From NCBI GenBank assembly GCA_007922195.1, contig ML682067.1, positions 3,993,157 to 4,057,156 on the forward strand: DNA of 64,000 nt, given 5' to 3'. The stretch's first letter is position 1. Each line of letters begins with the position of its first letter. Below are positions 1 to 11,631 of the stretch, one piece after another. Under the pieces are notes generated by a model. That model was not told the origin of the DNA. It saw nothing but the letters and a program-made list of their open reading frames with translations, and made no database searches. The stretch comes from Podocnemis expansa (lineage: Eukaryota; Chordata; Testudines; Podocnemididae). Made by a program: the position numbers and the translations under genes.

Positions 1-1802
1 CTCCATGCTGGTTCTGCCCATTTGCTAGATGAGGCCCAGTGTCAGTTTAAAACTCAGGCTATTTATCCAAAAGTCCTGTCTTTGTTGTCAGTCTCTGGAG
101 AATTTAGTTTAAACAGTATAAGTCAGCTTTTCTCAGAAATGATACTTCACTGGAGGGATAACAACCTGGCTGATCTTCCTTAATCACCACTTCCTGCTTT
201 TTAGCTCATGGAGTAGCTGCAGTAACCCTCTCTGATGCAGCAGAACATATCATACACAGATCATTAATTTAAAACAATGGATGCTAAAGATACTGCCTGG
301 AGTTGCAATATCTGTTACATGTCCTAACAGACAGGTTACATACAATCCCAGTGTACAATATGTAAACTTAACAACAATTTTTTTTTGAGAGTACTGCACA
401 AAATTGCTGTATCTGTAACAACTTGTTCATTCAATGCATTTTTTTAAACATATAAATGAAGGTCTGCCTCTAATGTTTTCATACGTGTTTAGGTTTTAAG
501 TAAAGCAAAGAAGAACAACAGACATGGTTAGAAGTTATCATGCAAAATACTGTTGGTGTGATTGTTTACAAGGAGAATATTTCCAAGTTTGTTCTTAAGT
601 ATATTTGCTAAAAGGACATTCTAAGATTGGGTTAGTGGTTAATTTTTCAGTGTTGGTGAAGCGCCAACTGGTTAAATAAGAAAAGTATCAGGTGTTTCCT
701 GCTTGTTCACAGTAGCATTTATATGGTTTACTCAAACTTTAAGTTCTGTCACTGTCAAATAATAATTAGTCTAGGCATGAACAAATTTAATTAAAGTCAA
801 ATAGCGTTGTGGATAGCTCATGTGCAGTAAATAAATAACATGGTAGCCTAGTATTTTAACCTATATTTAAAAGGTTAGAAATTGTTATATATCAGTTTTC
901 ACTGCTCTTATTTCAGAGTTATTTTCAACCATCCGAGACTCTTTCTTTCCTGTTCATAAAAGCCAAAGACTTTGGAAGCAAAACTTACCTGAAATTTTGA
1001 AACCTCAATGCAGGATTATTTTAAAAGTTTTTTTAACCATCTGATAATCTGAAGATGTTGACTCTTTAAATAATGACCATATCTTAAAATACATGAAAGA
1101 TGGAGGTATTTCAGCCCACGAGATGGTATTACTGAATTAGCTCACTGCAGTAGGAAACATTAGTGACTCACTTCTTGGTGATATTTGTCTCTGATATTCT
1201 ATTTCATTTACCACTGCACTGCTGAGAAAAGACTAACCATCCTCCTTACACAAACAGTGACAGCATAGTTTAATATTTAGTTATTTAGATTTATTGTACT
1301 TTTACCTATCCTACTTCCTAGGCACAACAAGAGTTAAAAAAAAAACCTCTAATTTGACACAAAAGCTATATTAAAAAATAGACTCTGAAATGCAAAGGCT
1401 TATGTTTCAAATGACTGAGGACATAAGTAGACAATTGCACCACAGATTTGTATACTGTAAGATTCAGAAATAATCATACAGGAATTATGCAAGTTAGACC
1501 CACTTTCATTAGAGCACTGGGGTTTATGTTACTGAGTCACAGTAACTGTACATCATCCCTTTACTCTGAATGGCATGGATAATTCAATTTTAGTACAACT
1601 GAAAATTATTCACTTTAAAGCTGTGGGAACTTTTATTCTTCCTGGCTATTCTCTGTCCAAGTTCCGAGGTCAGAAATGTAAGTGGGATCTTTTTTTGATA
1701 TAGCTTTTCGATAAAAATGTAAACTCTCTGTGTTGTGAAGTCAAATGTTCCTTTATATCTATTTGCCTAGGCTCTTCAGAAAGGTAAAAAAAAGAGACCA
1801 AC
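1..1802 (-). other. SRGAP1 intron, partial, no recognised element
   Basis: AT-rich sequence downstream of exon 15. I looked for the last SRGAP1 coding exon here and did not find it. No repeat family stands out. Confidence 0.8.
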
Positions 1803-2145
1803 CTGAGCTATTGATTCTGGGTCCAGAGGCTTATGATCATTGAAACCTGGGTATTGACCAGATGATGTAGATCTTCTAATTGGAGGACTATCAATCTTCT
1901 TTAGTGAATCATGCCGACTTATGTTGGTGAGGCTGCCATGCCCAGGTCTGCGTCTTCTTTCGGGGCTGTCTGTAGTGAGGTTGCGATTTTGAAGAAGGCC
2001 TCGAGGACTGCAATGACTTGCCATGTTGGGAGAACCTAGCTCCACTGATGAGTTGGTGAGGGTATGTGGTGGATGTACTGGGCAATGGCCATCACTGGTC
2101 CTTCCAGGGCGTCTTAGAGGAGGTGGTTCTGATCTCTTTTTTTGC
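1803..2145 (-). CDS. SRGAP1: SRGAP1 exon 15 of window: C-terminal tail
   Basis: 343 bases from TTGTAG to donor GTTGGT, phase 2 in and 0 out. The translation contains SEPPPLRRPGRTSDGHCP, SPERRRRPGHGSLTNISRHD and SLKKIDSPPIRRSTSSGQY. These proline-, arginine- and serine-rich words are diagnostic of SRGAP1. The final exon (a helix such as ELRELERQ and the stop) is not in the 1.8 kb below and must lie outside the window. Confidence 0.97.
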
Positions 2146-2279
2146 CTACAAAAATGCAGAAACCATAGCACAAAGTAGCATTATTAACAAGGCATGTGTG
2201 AAGAAATCCTGGCACTGCATGAGACCAGAAGCAATCTAACAACTGCGAGGCAATGTAGTAATGTTGCTGTTAACCGTAC
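2146..2279 (-). other. Short SRGAP1 intron between exons 14 and 15
   Basis: 134 bases with GT/AG ends, no repeat recognised. An open frame runs through it on the other strand but crosses both splice junctions and has no family resemblance. Confidence 0.9.
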
Positions 2280-2414
2280 CTTCCTAAATATATGTCAGGA
2301 TGACGATCAGTTGGGGAGCTCATGTCCTTGGATGACGACTTGTCCTCAGTTATTGGCCCACTGCTGGCTTCACTATCTGCTTTTTGGCTCAGTGTATCGG
2401 AGAAGGTATCGTCC
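2280..2414 (-). CDS. SRGAP1: SRGAP1 exon 14 of window: C-terminal tail
   Basis: 135 bases, phase 2 in and out, acceptor TTTCAG and donor GTACGG. The translation contains DDTFSDTLSQKADSEASSG, then a serine-rich stretch SSSKDMSSPTDRHPD. It is a low-complexity, probably disordered segment after the SH3 domain, expected to carry phosphorylation sites. The wording matches SRGAP1. Confidence 0.96.
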
Positions 2415-2980
2415 CTGAAAAGAAGATATGGAGTGAAGGCATGATGGAATTCGAACTAGATGTAAAATTGTGTCTCCAGCTGCTGTAATCTCATTTGTTT
2501 ATTGACTTTGTTCATGTAACCTTCTAAAATTTAGACTAACTTTTGAGAGTAGAGACTTTGGGGGCTTTAAAGTGTCAAGTACAACTCTGAGTGCTATTTA
2601 AGGGGAAAAAAAGTGCAGTGGTGTATTTGTCCAGCCTCATTACTCAGAAGTTTAATATTAACAGCTACTACAAGTATATGGTAAAATTAAAATAGGTACC
2701 ACATTCTCTTTCTAACACAGTGGGATCACTTCTGTCAATGATAAAGCTGAGTTGGCCTCTCAGTGTTTTCTGATTCTGAGATGTCACTTCATGGGCATCA
2801 CTTCAGGGAAATATAACGAAACAAAGATGGTAGCACCCAGTTTGGAGGCAAAAATCTCCCAGGTGTCTGAGCCCTCAAAGCACACCCACATTTGGGGGAT
2901 ATCCCACTAGCTAGTTCAACAAGATTCTTCCCAATATGGAGTTATCAGTCAGGTATGTTATATAATTAGACACTGCTTAC
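2415..2980 (-). other. SRGAP1 intron between exons 13 and 14
   Basis: 566 bases of ordinary AT-rich intron. I recognise no transposable element or RNA gene in it. Confidence 0.85.
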
Positions 2981-3161
2981 ATATCCTGCACCACTATGTA
3001 CTGGTGTGGTACTAGGCCATCAATTCCATTATGCCTTCCTTCCCACCAGTCTTCAGATGCTCGATGATATAAAAGCAGGGAGGCTCCTTTTTTGAAGGAC
3101 AGTTCTCGTGCAGATCTTCCAATATAGTCAAACTTGGCTATAGCTTCTATAGGCTCACATT
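2981..3161 (-). CDS. SRGAP1: SRGAP1 exon 13 of window: SH3 domain
   Basis: 181 bases, phase 1 in, 2 out. The translation contains [40 protein letters not shown] and a segment ending [12 protein letters not shown]. The ALYDY-like KFDY, the WW pair and the PxxY at the end are the standard ligand-groove residues of an SH3 domain. In this family the SH3 binds partners such as ROBO1, WAVE1 or WASP-family proteins (established knowledge). The intron before it is the 18.9-kb repeat nest. Confidence 0.97.
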
Positions 3162-3921
3162 CTAGGGTAAAAAAGGCAAGATATCAGACTCCAGAATAAA
3201 CTTCTCTTAATAGTTTTGTAAGATGTGACCACTCAGCTTTCATGCATATTAGCCAAACAAAGCTGACAGAAGTCAGATATTGGCCAAGATATACTTCAGG
3301 CAGTAGTGTCTGTGTGCCCGAAGTATGAAGCAAAGAGGCTGCCCTTAAGACTTCCAGAGAACACAAGAGAGAGCACACGACACACTCAATGCTGAACATT
3401 TGAAAGTGTGATGAGTCCATCTGCTTATGTAAAATCCTACTTTATTTATGTGGTGATTTGGAGAAAGGGGAGAACAGTCACAGGCAAACAAAACAACAGG
3501 GAGCCATTAGGTGAATAAGCCAAAGAGATGTGCTTCAGCAACAATAATTCGGAGATCCTTTACTATCAATAGTGAGAAAGGAATGGCTAGATGCGGTTAC
3601 CTCAGTAAGAAAATGCATGAGCTACTTGATGAGTCAGGTTAATTGCTTTACAATTTTTAAGTTATAAGAATTTCTGTCACTCATGTACTAAGAGTGCAGA
3701 CCGAGTATAAACCTGGTATTTTACAAAAAACCTGTTCTTGGGCCTTCTCTGGATTCTTTTGAAGCTCCAGTTATGCAGAATCACTAAATAACTGACAGAT
3801 CCAATTCTTTTAGTACATTTGAGTATGATGAATCAACGTGTGGCCAAAGCTATGGTAGTTCTATGCTATACCTCAGTCTCTATAGCACAGCCAGGTGAAA
3901 GAGGACAAAGTCTAGACTCAA

Positions 3922-4287
3922 GGGCTACGTCTACACTAGCAACGTAGCCCAGATTAAGAAAGCTTAGTCTGGACTAATTTAAACCTTGTCTTTTTAGTTT
4001 GAGCTAGTCAAAGCTTAATTCAAATTAGTTAGTTTGGCTGGTTAGTCCGAACTAACTGCTTAGTTCAAACTAGCCATTTTGGCTAGTTTGAATTAGCATG
4101 CTGTAGACATGCTAGTTTGAACTAAATAAGTTTGAACTAAAATTAGTTTTAACTAAAAAAGCACGGCTAGTTTGAACAAAAAATTAGTTTGAACTAAAAC
4201 AAACCCCTCATTTAGTTTGAACTAACTTTGAACTACTTAGTTTGGACTAAGCAAGTCCGAACTAAAGTTTTAGATGTATACATAGCC
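3922..4287. mobile_element. Harbinger-like MITE with iterated AGTTTGAACTAA words
   Basis: The ends GGGCTACGTCTACACT and, on the other strand, GGCTATGTATACATCT form imperfect terminal inverted repeats. The interior is built almost entirely from repeats of a near-palindromic word, TTAGTTTGAACTAA and its complement TTAGTTCAAACTAA, in both directions, giving many possible hairpins. No coding capacity. I could not find a clean target duplication. Family naming (PIF-Harbinger type) is inferred from a relative at 28249-29237 that has TAA duplications. Confidence 0.7.
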
Positions 4288-5565
4288 TGATGTTCCTCTA
4301 TGCCCCCAGTGATCACTGACTGTTGGGATAGATTCTGTGAGCAACCAGGCATAAGTTACAGCAGTTTTGACTGGCCCCTGCAGAGAAAAAGTGAGCATGT
4401 GCCTAAAGATAGCATAAAGCTTCTCCCACCACAAGCACAAGAAGAATGGATTTAAAAAACCTCCTCTTCACAGAGATCAGTTTAAGGATGAACATGAGAA
4501 TTAAAATCACCCTGTCAGAAGTTTGATGTATCAAAGGTCATATTGAAAAAGAGGCCCCTATCTTATAAGTAGTACAAACGCTTCTGCTAACAGCTGGGTG
4601 GAGCCTCATTGACATCAGTGGGCCTCTGGACAGGTTCAACGGTTTATGCTAGCATATCTATTTGCAGATTTGGGATTAATGAGTGTAATATCTTAACTGA
4701 TGTCTTTGGAGCTCCTACTTTGTCAGCTGGATGTTGATGGAACAGCTATGATTTTATCATGATGTTGGCAGTCTCGTTCTAAAAGTTATGAAAAACTAAT
4801 GCATGTGAAGTTAAATGTTAGGTTAAATTTATCACAGTATCAAAAAGGCAGTCAAAGTATTAAGAACTAATGCCTGCAAACTTTCATTTTTCAAATAATA
4901 CATTTAGCCTGCTTTTGAGTAGCTCAAAGAGAAAGGCATCTAAAATGAAAAATACCTTTATACAATTAAATCAAAATTTAGAAAAGAAAGTAACAGCTAG
5001 GCTGCTGTACCAATTTTTAGCTTCATGCAAATTTAAATTGCTGAGTCATAATCCCCCAAAGAACTTGGTTTCTAATGTAAGTGACTGCCCCTTGATTATG
5101 TATTAATGTTATGCACTGGAATGTCTCTGCAAGATGGAAGTTAATTTTAAAATGTGGAAATATAATACTTGAGCCTCATTAAGGTTATAATTTGCAGTTA
5201 CTTCCTAACAACTTGTCCAATCTCTATAGGATTGTACTATAGTTTGCTGTCTTCAGGCAATCAGGTTAGCAACTTGCAATATTTCAGATGACAATTGGCT
5301 TAAATTAATCAGGACTAGCAAACTGAAGAATCTCACAGGAGCCTAAACACAAATAGGTGAGGTGATGACAGCACAATGGTGGTGAAATTCAGCATCACCA
5401 AATGTAACCTAATGCACACTGGAAAGAATTACTTCAATTACTTATACACATCACTAGTTTCTGAATTAACGACCTGTTCAGGAAAAACACTGGCTACCTT
5501 AATGGAAACCTTTGCTTTTCTGACCACCAATGCATACTTAGGAAACCAAATGGTATGATTTATAT

Positions 5566-5754
5566 CAAGACATCTAAAACATGTGGCCCATGGGCCACAT
5601 TCAGCCCCTAAAGCTATTTCCTGCGGCCCACAACAATGCTATGATTACTGATATTTGCAATATTGTTGTATGAAAAGGTTTCAGTGGTGCGGCCCTCAGA
5701 CTAATGCACTATTCCTCATGCGGCCCTCATGGTGATTTGAGTGTGAGACCCCTG
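5566..5754. mobile_element. hAT-like MITE, GAGACCCCTG-ended
   Basis: A 189-bp element flanked by perfect 8-bp duplications ATTTATAT (5558-5565 and 5755-5762). One end is GAGACCCCTG. The interior carries several GGCCC/GGCCCTC words. It belongs to the same family as the element at 55398-55567, which lies in the opposite orientation. An 8-bp duplication with CAG..CTG-type ends is the hAT signature. No transposase. Confidence 0.85.
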
Positions 5755-7960
5755 ATTTATATTGAATGGACTAGAAAATATTAGTAAAAATTATAATGCC
5801 ATTATGTAAAATAGTGACATGCTCTCACTTTGAATATTTTGTTCAGTTCTAAATAGCCTACCTAAAAAGTTATATAAACAGAAAGCAAAGAGGATCAGAG
5901 ATGTAACAAAATGATTATAGGTACAGAAAGGTTTCCATCACATGAAGAGATGGAGATTAAGACTTGAGTATAACATATGCATTCTGATTTTTCTCTCATT
6001 TACTGTACACCAGAGTAAATTAGAAGTAATTCTGTAATTACATAACCTAGTGTAAGAACAGAGTCAAGCCTATGGATTATTGAGTTGTTATTTTTTCTGT
6101 ACCTCATCATAGATTTCTGTGCTTTCTCAGACATTCGTGGGAAGATTCTGCATTGCAGACGACAGTCTGAACTGTTAATTTACTGTCAGGGAGTGTGATT
6201 TCTGAGGCATGCTATTTAGTTGTTCTTATGGAACATACCCTACTATTTGACAGAGCAATGTGGTGTATAGCTGACACTGTTGCTTCTCTTAATGAAACTC
6301 TTGTATTAAGCACATGAAAATTGTTCTTATTAAGATAGGAACTTTCATTACTAAAAATGTGCCCTTTACTTGGATAGCAAGCTTGGGCTGCAGAAGACAG
6401 TTCTCAGCTTTTATTTTTCAAATATTAATTCACCTGATAACAGATAAAACATTGACAATTAATACGCAAATACCTTGACAATTTCCATCTGGAAATTTTA
6501 AAAAAGCCAAAAGATTTATAATGTCAAGGTTATTTAGAACTACAGGTAGCTATTTCACAATGAAAGGAAAGGGGATAGAGCTAACCAGCAGCTACAAATC
6601 TGACTTGTAACTGAAATTCTGCGTGATACTGAGACACGGTCTAACAGTAAAATTAAACTCAGTGGGAAATATAATTGTACTGCTCTGTCCTGTACCTGAA
6701 GGGATTTACTCACCATGGCAAGAAATTTTTGATGACATGTGAGATATCACTAGCTGTGATCCCTAATGATTCAGGCAAAGCAAGAGAAGTGGAAAATAGG
6801 ACAAACCGAGGAACTTTGGGAAGAGCTCTAGGGATTTAGTTCTCAGTTTTGTACTTATGACCTCATATTCGGCTAATTATTGCTGCCATTCAGGGACATA
6901 TTCTGGGGCCTTCCACTTAAAAATCACTCACTAGACTGCAAATAATAGTTAGGGGAAAGGAAGTAAGAAACACAAAGGCAAGTCACCATCCTGATGTCAT
7001 CCCCCAGCTGCCCTGGGAAAGAGAGGGGTATGTACCTGCAGATGGCCGGGGGGGGGCTGCAAATGCAGACGTGGTGCTGCCATCTCCCCATCCTCCTGCA
7101 TTTACTGTGTGGCACCTGCCTCTCCCACTCCAGAGCCGCAGCCCTGTGCAGACTTCTTCATGAAGTGTGGAGAAGTGGACAGGAACAGCCACTCCCCAGC
7201 CTTGTGAATCCCCCACCCGTCATGAAGAGCTGGCCTGGCACCCCCTGCGGGCAAAATTCTGCAACAGATTTGCTGCCCCACATGCCGCAAGTGGGACCTG
7301 TAGTGACAGGCTGCTTCCCCCTCCACCCCTGTGCCATGGGTCCTGCTGGGACGCCCTTTAGCTTGAGGCCCTGGGCTGCAGGCCCTACAGCCCCGGCTCT
7401 GTGGTCCCCAAATTTTCCCACATGCTTTGTGCCTGTCTTAAGCAAAACACATTCTGATCCTTATGTCCTCCTCTATACCCTATCAAAGGATTGTGGGTTA
7501 ACTGGCTGCCCTCAAGTTCTTTGGCAGTTTTCTGGGAAACAAGGCTGTGAATTACTGTTACAGCAGAACCTGGCAAAAAGTTTATCATTGTGTGAATTAT
7601 TTCAGAGTAGTCAAATCTGCAATGGTGAACAGTCAGAGACACAACAGCACTAACTCTCAATCTTATTTGTTCTTTTATGCCCTTTCCACATGAGAAATAC
7701 TTTCTTGATTTATAAATGGAAGACATCATAAGGTGTCAGTGAACAGTAATAAAAATGTTAACGTTTGTATTTTACATCAGGAATTACCCATGTGCGAGAA
7801 ACTTCTTCAGGAAATTCTTTTTCTCCTTTGGGCACAGATCTAGTAAACTTTTACGTTTATGCATCCAACTAGAGTAAAATATCTTCAGCAATGTTAAATA
7901 ATTTCAGATGAGACATGCACAAAAATGCTTACATTAAACATAAAGACGAATCACCTGAAT

Positions 7961-8148
7961 CTTTGTGCTGGTTTACACTGGCGGCAGTAGATGACAGGTG
8001 ATACGCAAGCTGCACTATGTAGTTTGTGTACCCAGGGAAGGCTTATTTCTAACTGAGTCAGCCAGAGACTGCTCTCTCATAGACTCATTCAATCAACGCC
8101 ACTGCACCAATACCTGACGCAGTGGCTGTGTAGACATAGCCTCTCTCT
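7961..8148. mobile_element. Possible Harbinger-like MITE fragment
   Basis: The right side TGTGTAGACATAGCC resembles the terminal repeats of the elements at 28249-29237 and 49527-50470, and the left side has TTTACACTGGC. The inner sequence is diverged and no target duplication was found. Confidence 0.35.
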
Positions 8149-8166
8149 CTTTTCTAAGAGTTAGGG

Positions 8167-8927
8167 CAGTGGTTCCCAACCTGTGAGGGTCCATGGGCCT
8201 CTTCCAGGGGGTCCGAGGTACTGTTTCCCCTGGGGCTGGAACCCAGTTGTGGCCTGGATGCTTCCACCAGGGCGGGATCCCAGCGTGGGTGGGGGCCGCA
8301 GAGGGCTGCTGAAGCCGGCAGTGGTGCGGCTTTCCTCCTCTGCAGGGGCTGCTTGCCCCCCGCTCCCCTGCATGGGCTGGCTGGGAGCCATGGCTGTGGC
8401 AGCCCCCCCCCCCCCCCGCTGTGGTAGGGGAATGGGGCCACAGTGGCTCCCAGGCAGGGGCAGGAGCCATAGCCACATGCTGCAGCCGCCACGGCCCCAT
8501 TCTCCTGCTGAGAGTAGGGGCTGCCGTGGCTATGGCCCCCTGCTCGGGAGCTGCCTGTGGCCTTATTCCCCTGCTGGGGAGCAGAGTCCTCTCCAGGCAG
8601 AGGGCCATGGCCATGGCAACCCACACTCCCACCAGGAGAATGGGGCCACGGCGGCTGCAGCACGCGGCTATGGCTCCTGCCCCTGCCCGGGAGCTGCTGT
8701 GGCCCCATTCCTCTGCCGGAATGCGGGGGCTGCAGCGGCCATGGCCCTCTGCTGGGGGCGACCCTGCTGCCTGGCAGAAAAGTGGTACGGGCCACATTCT
8801 GCCCCCCCCCCCCGTGGTCCAGATTCTGCTGTAGTGTACTGCCACTCCGTGGTGGCGCACAGGGGGTCCCTGAAACTTTTTTTTCTTCCTCAGGGGTCCC
8901 CAGCCTTACAAAGGTTGGGAACCCCTG
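8167..8927. mobile_element. hAT-like element with GC-rich core
   Basis: A 761-bp element with ends CAGTGGTTCCCAACC and GGTTGGGAACCCCTG, flanked by perfect 8-bp duplications AGTTAGGG (8159-8166 and 8928-8935). The core is very GC- and CpG-rich and has tandem and inverted units around GGGGCCAC and GTGGCCCCAT. Long open frames exist on both strands in several frames. They come from base composition and overlap each other, so I do not call genes. Confidence 0.88.
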
Positions 8928-8935
8928 AGTTAGGG

Positions 8936-9215
8936 TGTGTCTAGACACAAGGTGGCAAAATCAACGCTGGTCGCGTGATCTTCCAAGTGTGATTCAGCAG
9001 CAAGTATGAACGTGCTGCTGAGCTCTGGAAATCACTCCAGCAACTGCAGCCTCATAACTGGAGCTGCCAAAAGACTACCGCAAGGCATTTGTGGTCAGCT
9101 TCCCCTAGTGTGTCTCGGCAGCTTAGAAAGTCATTGGCAGATATGCAAGGTATTTTACGTGCCTTGTGTCTCTGCCGTTGACTGCCCCCGAAAAGCCCGG
9201 TAAGTATAGACTAAG
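8936..9215. mobile_element. Possible MITE with TGTCTAGAC end
   Basis: The segment begins GTGTGTCTAGACAC right after the hAT duplication and ends near GTATAGACTAAG. These could be degenerate inverted ends of a Harbinger-like element into which the hAT at 8167-8927 later jumped nearby. Weak evidence. Confidence 0.3.
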
Positions 9216-9859
9216 ATTTACTTTTCATGTTAATGTCTTTCTATGTAATTAAGTTACAGATAAATAGCTTTGGTGCGGTCTGAGGCACAGGACAAACTCT
9301 TTGAAACACACACAAATTTGTATTATTTGCTGATTCAGGAGATGGGGGAAATACTGTTGAAAAACAATGCTCTTCTCTTAAGTAGAAAATATAAACAGAT
9401 CTTACAGTGAAGGCTTTTTACACTTACAAAAAACTCTTCACTATGACCTGGATCCTAAGAAGCAGCCCATAAACACATTCACAGATTTAAGTATATGAAT
9501 AGCCCCAATAAAGTCACTGACTATTCATGTGTTTACAGTTAGGGGCACATGTTGTCTTTTGTACTTCATCATTGTATGCATGAAACTTTCAAAGAATAGA
9601 AGAGAAAATGACAAGCCAATTTTATCCTTACAGACACTTCTATAAACATTTGCCTTAGTTTTTAAAATTTTTTTAGCTTTATAGTTACATAAAAACCTTT
9701 ACTTTCTCCCACAGTTTAGTCATTATATACAGTTGATGTCTTGTAGGTTTAGAGAAACATACATGTAATTTAGCCTTACACAGAAAGTAATTCTTAGTAA
9801 AAATAAGCATAACAGAAAAATAAATCCTGTTGGTTTTGACTACAGTCTGGCAGGAAGAT

Positions 9860-10557
9860 ATCTTGCTTAACATGAAACAATACCACCTTTGGTAGAAAGG
9901 GGGCAGAGGGTGCTGCTGAACTTTATCTTTGTGAAACACAGCACACGGAAGTTCCAACATTAAGGCCTTGATTTTGGAGACTCACCTTGCTGCTGTAATT
10001 GCCAGCAGAAAGGCAACTTTCCATGACAAGAGAAGCAAACAGAACACCATGCACTCAAAGGAGGCCCCATGGGTCTGGACAAAACTAAACTGAATCCCAC
10101 TGGTGGGGATGATTGGGTCACTGACCTGGGGAAAGAGCCTTTCTAAGTCTTTTGGGAATGTGGCCATCATCTCATTGCAGAAGACTCATCTGCTCTGGAT
10201 ATGAAGGTGAAAGTCCGAGATGGCTGCTAGGTAGGTGTACAGGGACTGATGATAACATCTCAAGTGGAGTAAGTACTTCAGAATGGAGTGTAGTGGTACG
10301 TGGCTTGGGAGAGGTTTTTTTCTGCCACTGAGCAGGAAAAGTATTTCCACTTTGCCAGGTAAGTCAAACTAGTAGAGGCTTTTTTACTTTCCAGCAGGAC
10401 TTTCTGACCCTGTGTGGAGCCAGCCCGCTCCTCAGGGCTTAACCATGCAGAACCCACATCATCAGATGTAAGGACGTGAGGTCTGGATGTAAGAACAGAC
10501 CACAATCCCACGAAATAAAACGAGGAGAGTTGCTGGGGCTTGAAATGCTTTCTAGAT
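9860..10557 (-). pseudogene. Old DIRS relic: RNase H end and tyrosine recombinase
   Basis: On the minus strand this piece shows, in order, a segment like the end of the RT/RNase H ORF of the nearby intact DIRS (a DLTSLHLMMW stretch against its RLHLTAW), then SLTYLAKWKYFSC, which matches the start of its tyrosine recombinase, then KVAFLLAITAAR and VFHKDKV, which match its catalytic-arginine region. Several stops and frame changes are present. The distal recombinase, with the HxxR and catalytic tyrosine, is not recognisable. The piece belongs to the same insertion as 11632-12653 and 18389-19520. Alignment was by eye. Confidence 0.75.
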
Positions 10558-11631
10558 CAGTGGTTCCCAACCAGTGTGCCAGGGCACACTGGTGTGCCAC
10601 AGCAACACCAAAAGTGTGCTGCAAGCATCCTCAAGAGCTGGAGTTAAAGTTCCTTCCCTGCTCAGCCCAGCCACATGGGCTGCGAGGGGCTGGGAAAAGG
10701 CAGGGGTTAAAGTAAGGCAGAAGGCACCAGAACACAGTTCTAGACCCCTATTTTTAGGCAGGCAGCCTTCTGGCCCCCCTAGAAATAGAGGAAGGCACTG
10801 GAACGTGGAGTTCCAGGGGTCCCCCTAAAAATAGCAGGAGCAGCCCAAACGCAGCGTTTCAGTGGCTCCACCTCAGGCCCAGCCAGCAGAGAGGGGCAGG
10901 AGGTTGGGAGTGTGTGAATCTCCCCCTGCAGGGTGGAGCAGCTTGTGTCAGGGAGCCTGCAAACAGCCTGGGTAAGGGCTTTGGGGGCTGTGTGGGGTAA
11001 GGGGTATGTGTGTAGCAGAGGTGGATGGGAGTGGCTGTGTAGCAGAGGGTGTGTGGCTAGGGTTGTGGGGTGGCTGTGTGGGGGATGTAGCTGGAGGCCT
11101 AGTTCTGGTCCCTGCAGTGATGGAAGGGTCCATCACAGACAACAGGGGGCTGGGTGAGGGGAGGATGAGACCCACTGGGGTGGGAGGGAGCAGCAGTGGG
11201 GTGAGGATTTGCCCTGGGTGGCAGGGAGCCACTGTGGAGAAGGTGGAAGTGGGTGCTGCGCCATGCTCCCCTGCCCTACCTTCCACTCCCCAGGTTCCCC
11301 CCAGCCTCCCCAAAAGCCACTCTTGGTCTCCCTTCCTCTCTCGCCACCCTTGTGCTGTTCCCCACATGGCTGCCCTTGTCCTCTTTTGCCACCCCTGCCC
11401 TGCTGTGCTCCCCACAGTCACTCCTGCCACTGCACACAACTCCTGACCTCCCGTGTTTTGCCACCTCTACTACCCCACATAGGAGCATTTCTGAAACACT
11501 GTGCCATGGTCTATGAATATTAAGTAATTTAAGTTAATCTGAATATTCATGAGTTTTTTAAGGGTGGTGTACCTCGAAAAATTTGACGGTATCAAGGTGT
11601 GCCCTGGTAGAGAAAAGGTTGGGAACCACTG
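10558..11631. mobile_element. hAT-like element inside the DIRS relic
   Basis: A 1074-bp element with ends CAGTGGTTCCCAACC and GGTTGGGAACCACTG, flanked by TTCTAGAT (10550-10557) and TCCTAGAT (11632-11639), an 8-bp duplication with one difference. Its outer parts (GTGTGCC words near one end; a block with TGAATATTCATGAG and GGTATCAAGGTGTGCC at the other) match the 207-bp element at 26891-27097, so they are one family. The GC-rich centre (about 10640-11460) is extra in this copy. No transposase seen. Confidence 0.85.

Noticed and set aside
1..1802. Last coding exon of SRGAP1 within the first 1.8 kb
   Set aside because: No minus-strand segment there resembles the expected C-terminal helix and tail, and the region is AT-rich with frequent stops.
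3922..4287. CRISPR-like or satellite array because of the repeated AGTTTGAACTAA word
   Set aside because: Spacing is irregular, the word occurs in both orientations, and terminal inverted repeats bound the block. It is a MITE interior in a vertebrate intron.
6994..7653. 219-codon open frame on the plus strand
   Set aside because: Overlapping frames of similar quality exist on both strands, it is proline-, cysteine- and leucine-rich from GC composition, and no domain or conserved motif is visible.
8093..8948. Several overlapping open frames of 105-264 codons on both strands
   Set aside because: They fill the GC-rich core of a hAT-like element delimited by AGTTAGGG duplications, and they cross its ends. 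Composition explains them.
10948..11523. Open frames rich in valine/glycine or proline/threonine
   Set aside because: They are inside the hAT-like element at 10558-11631 and consist of GTGTGTGGCTG-type iterations.
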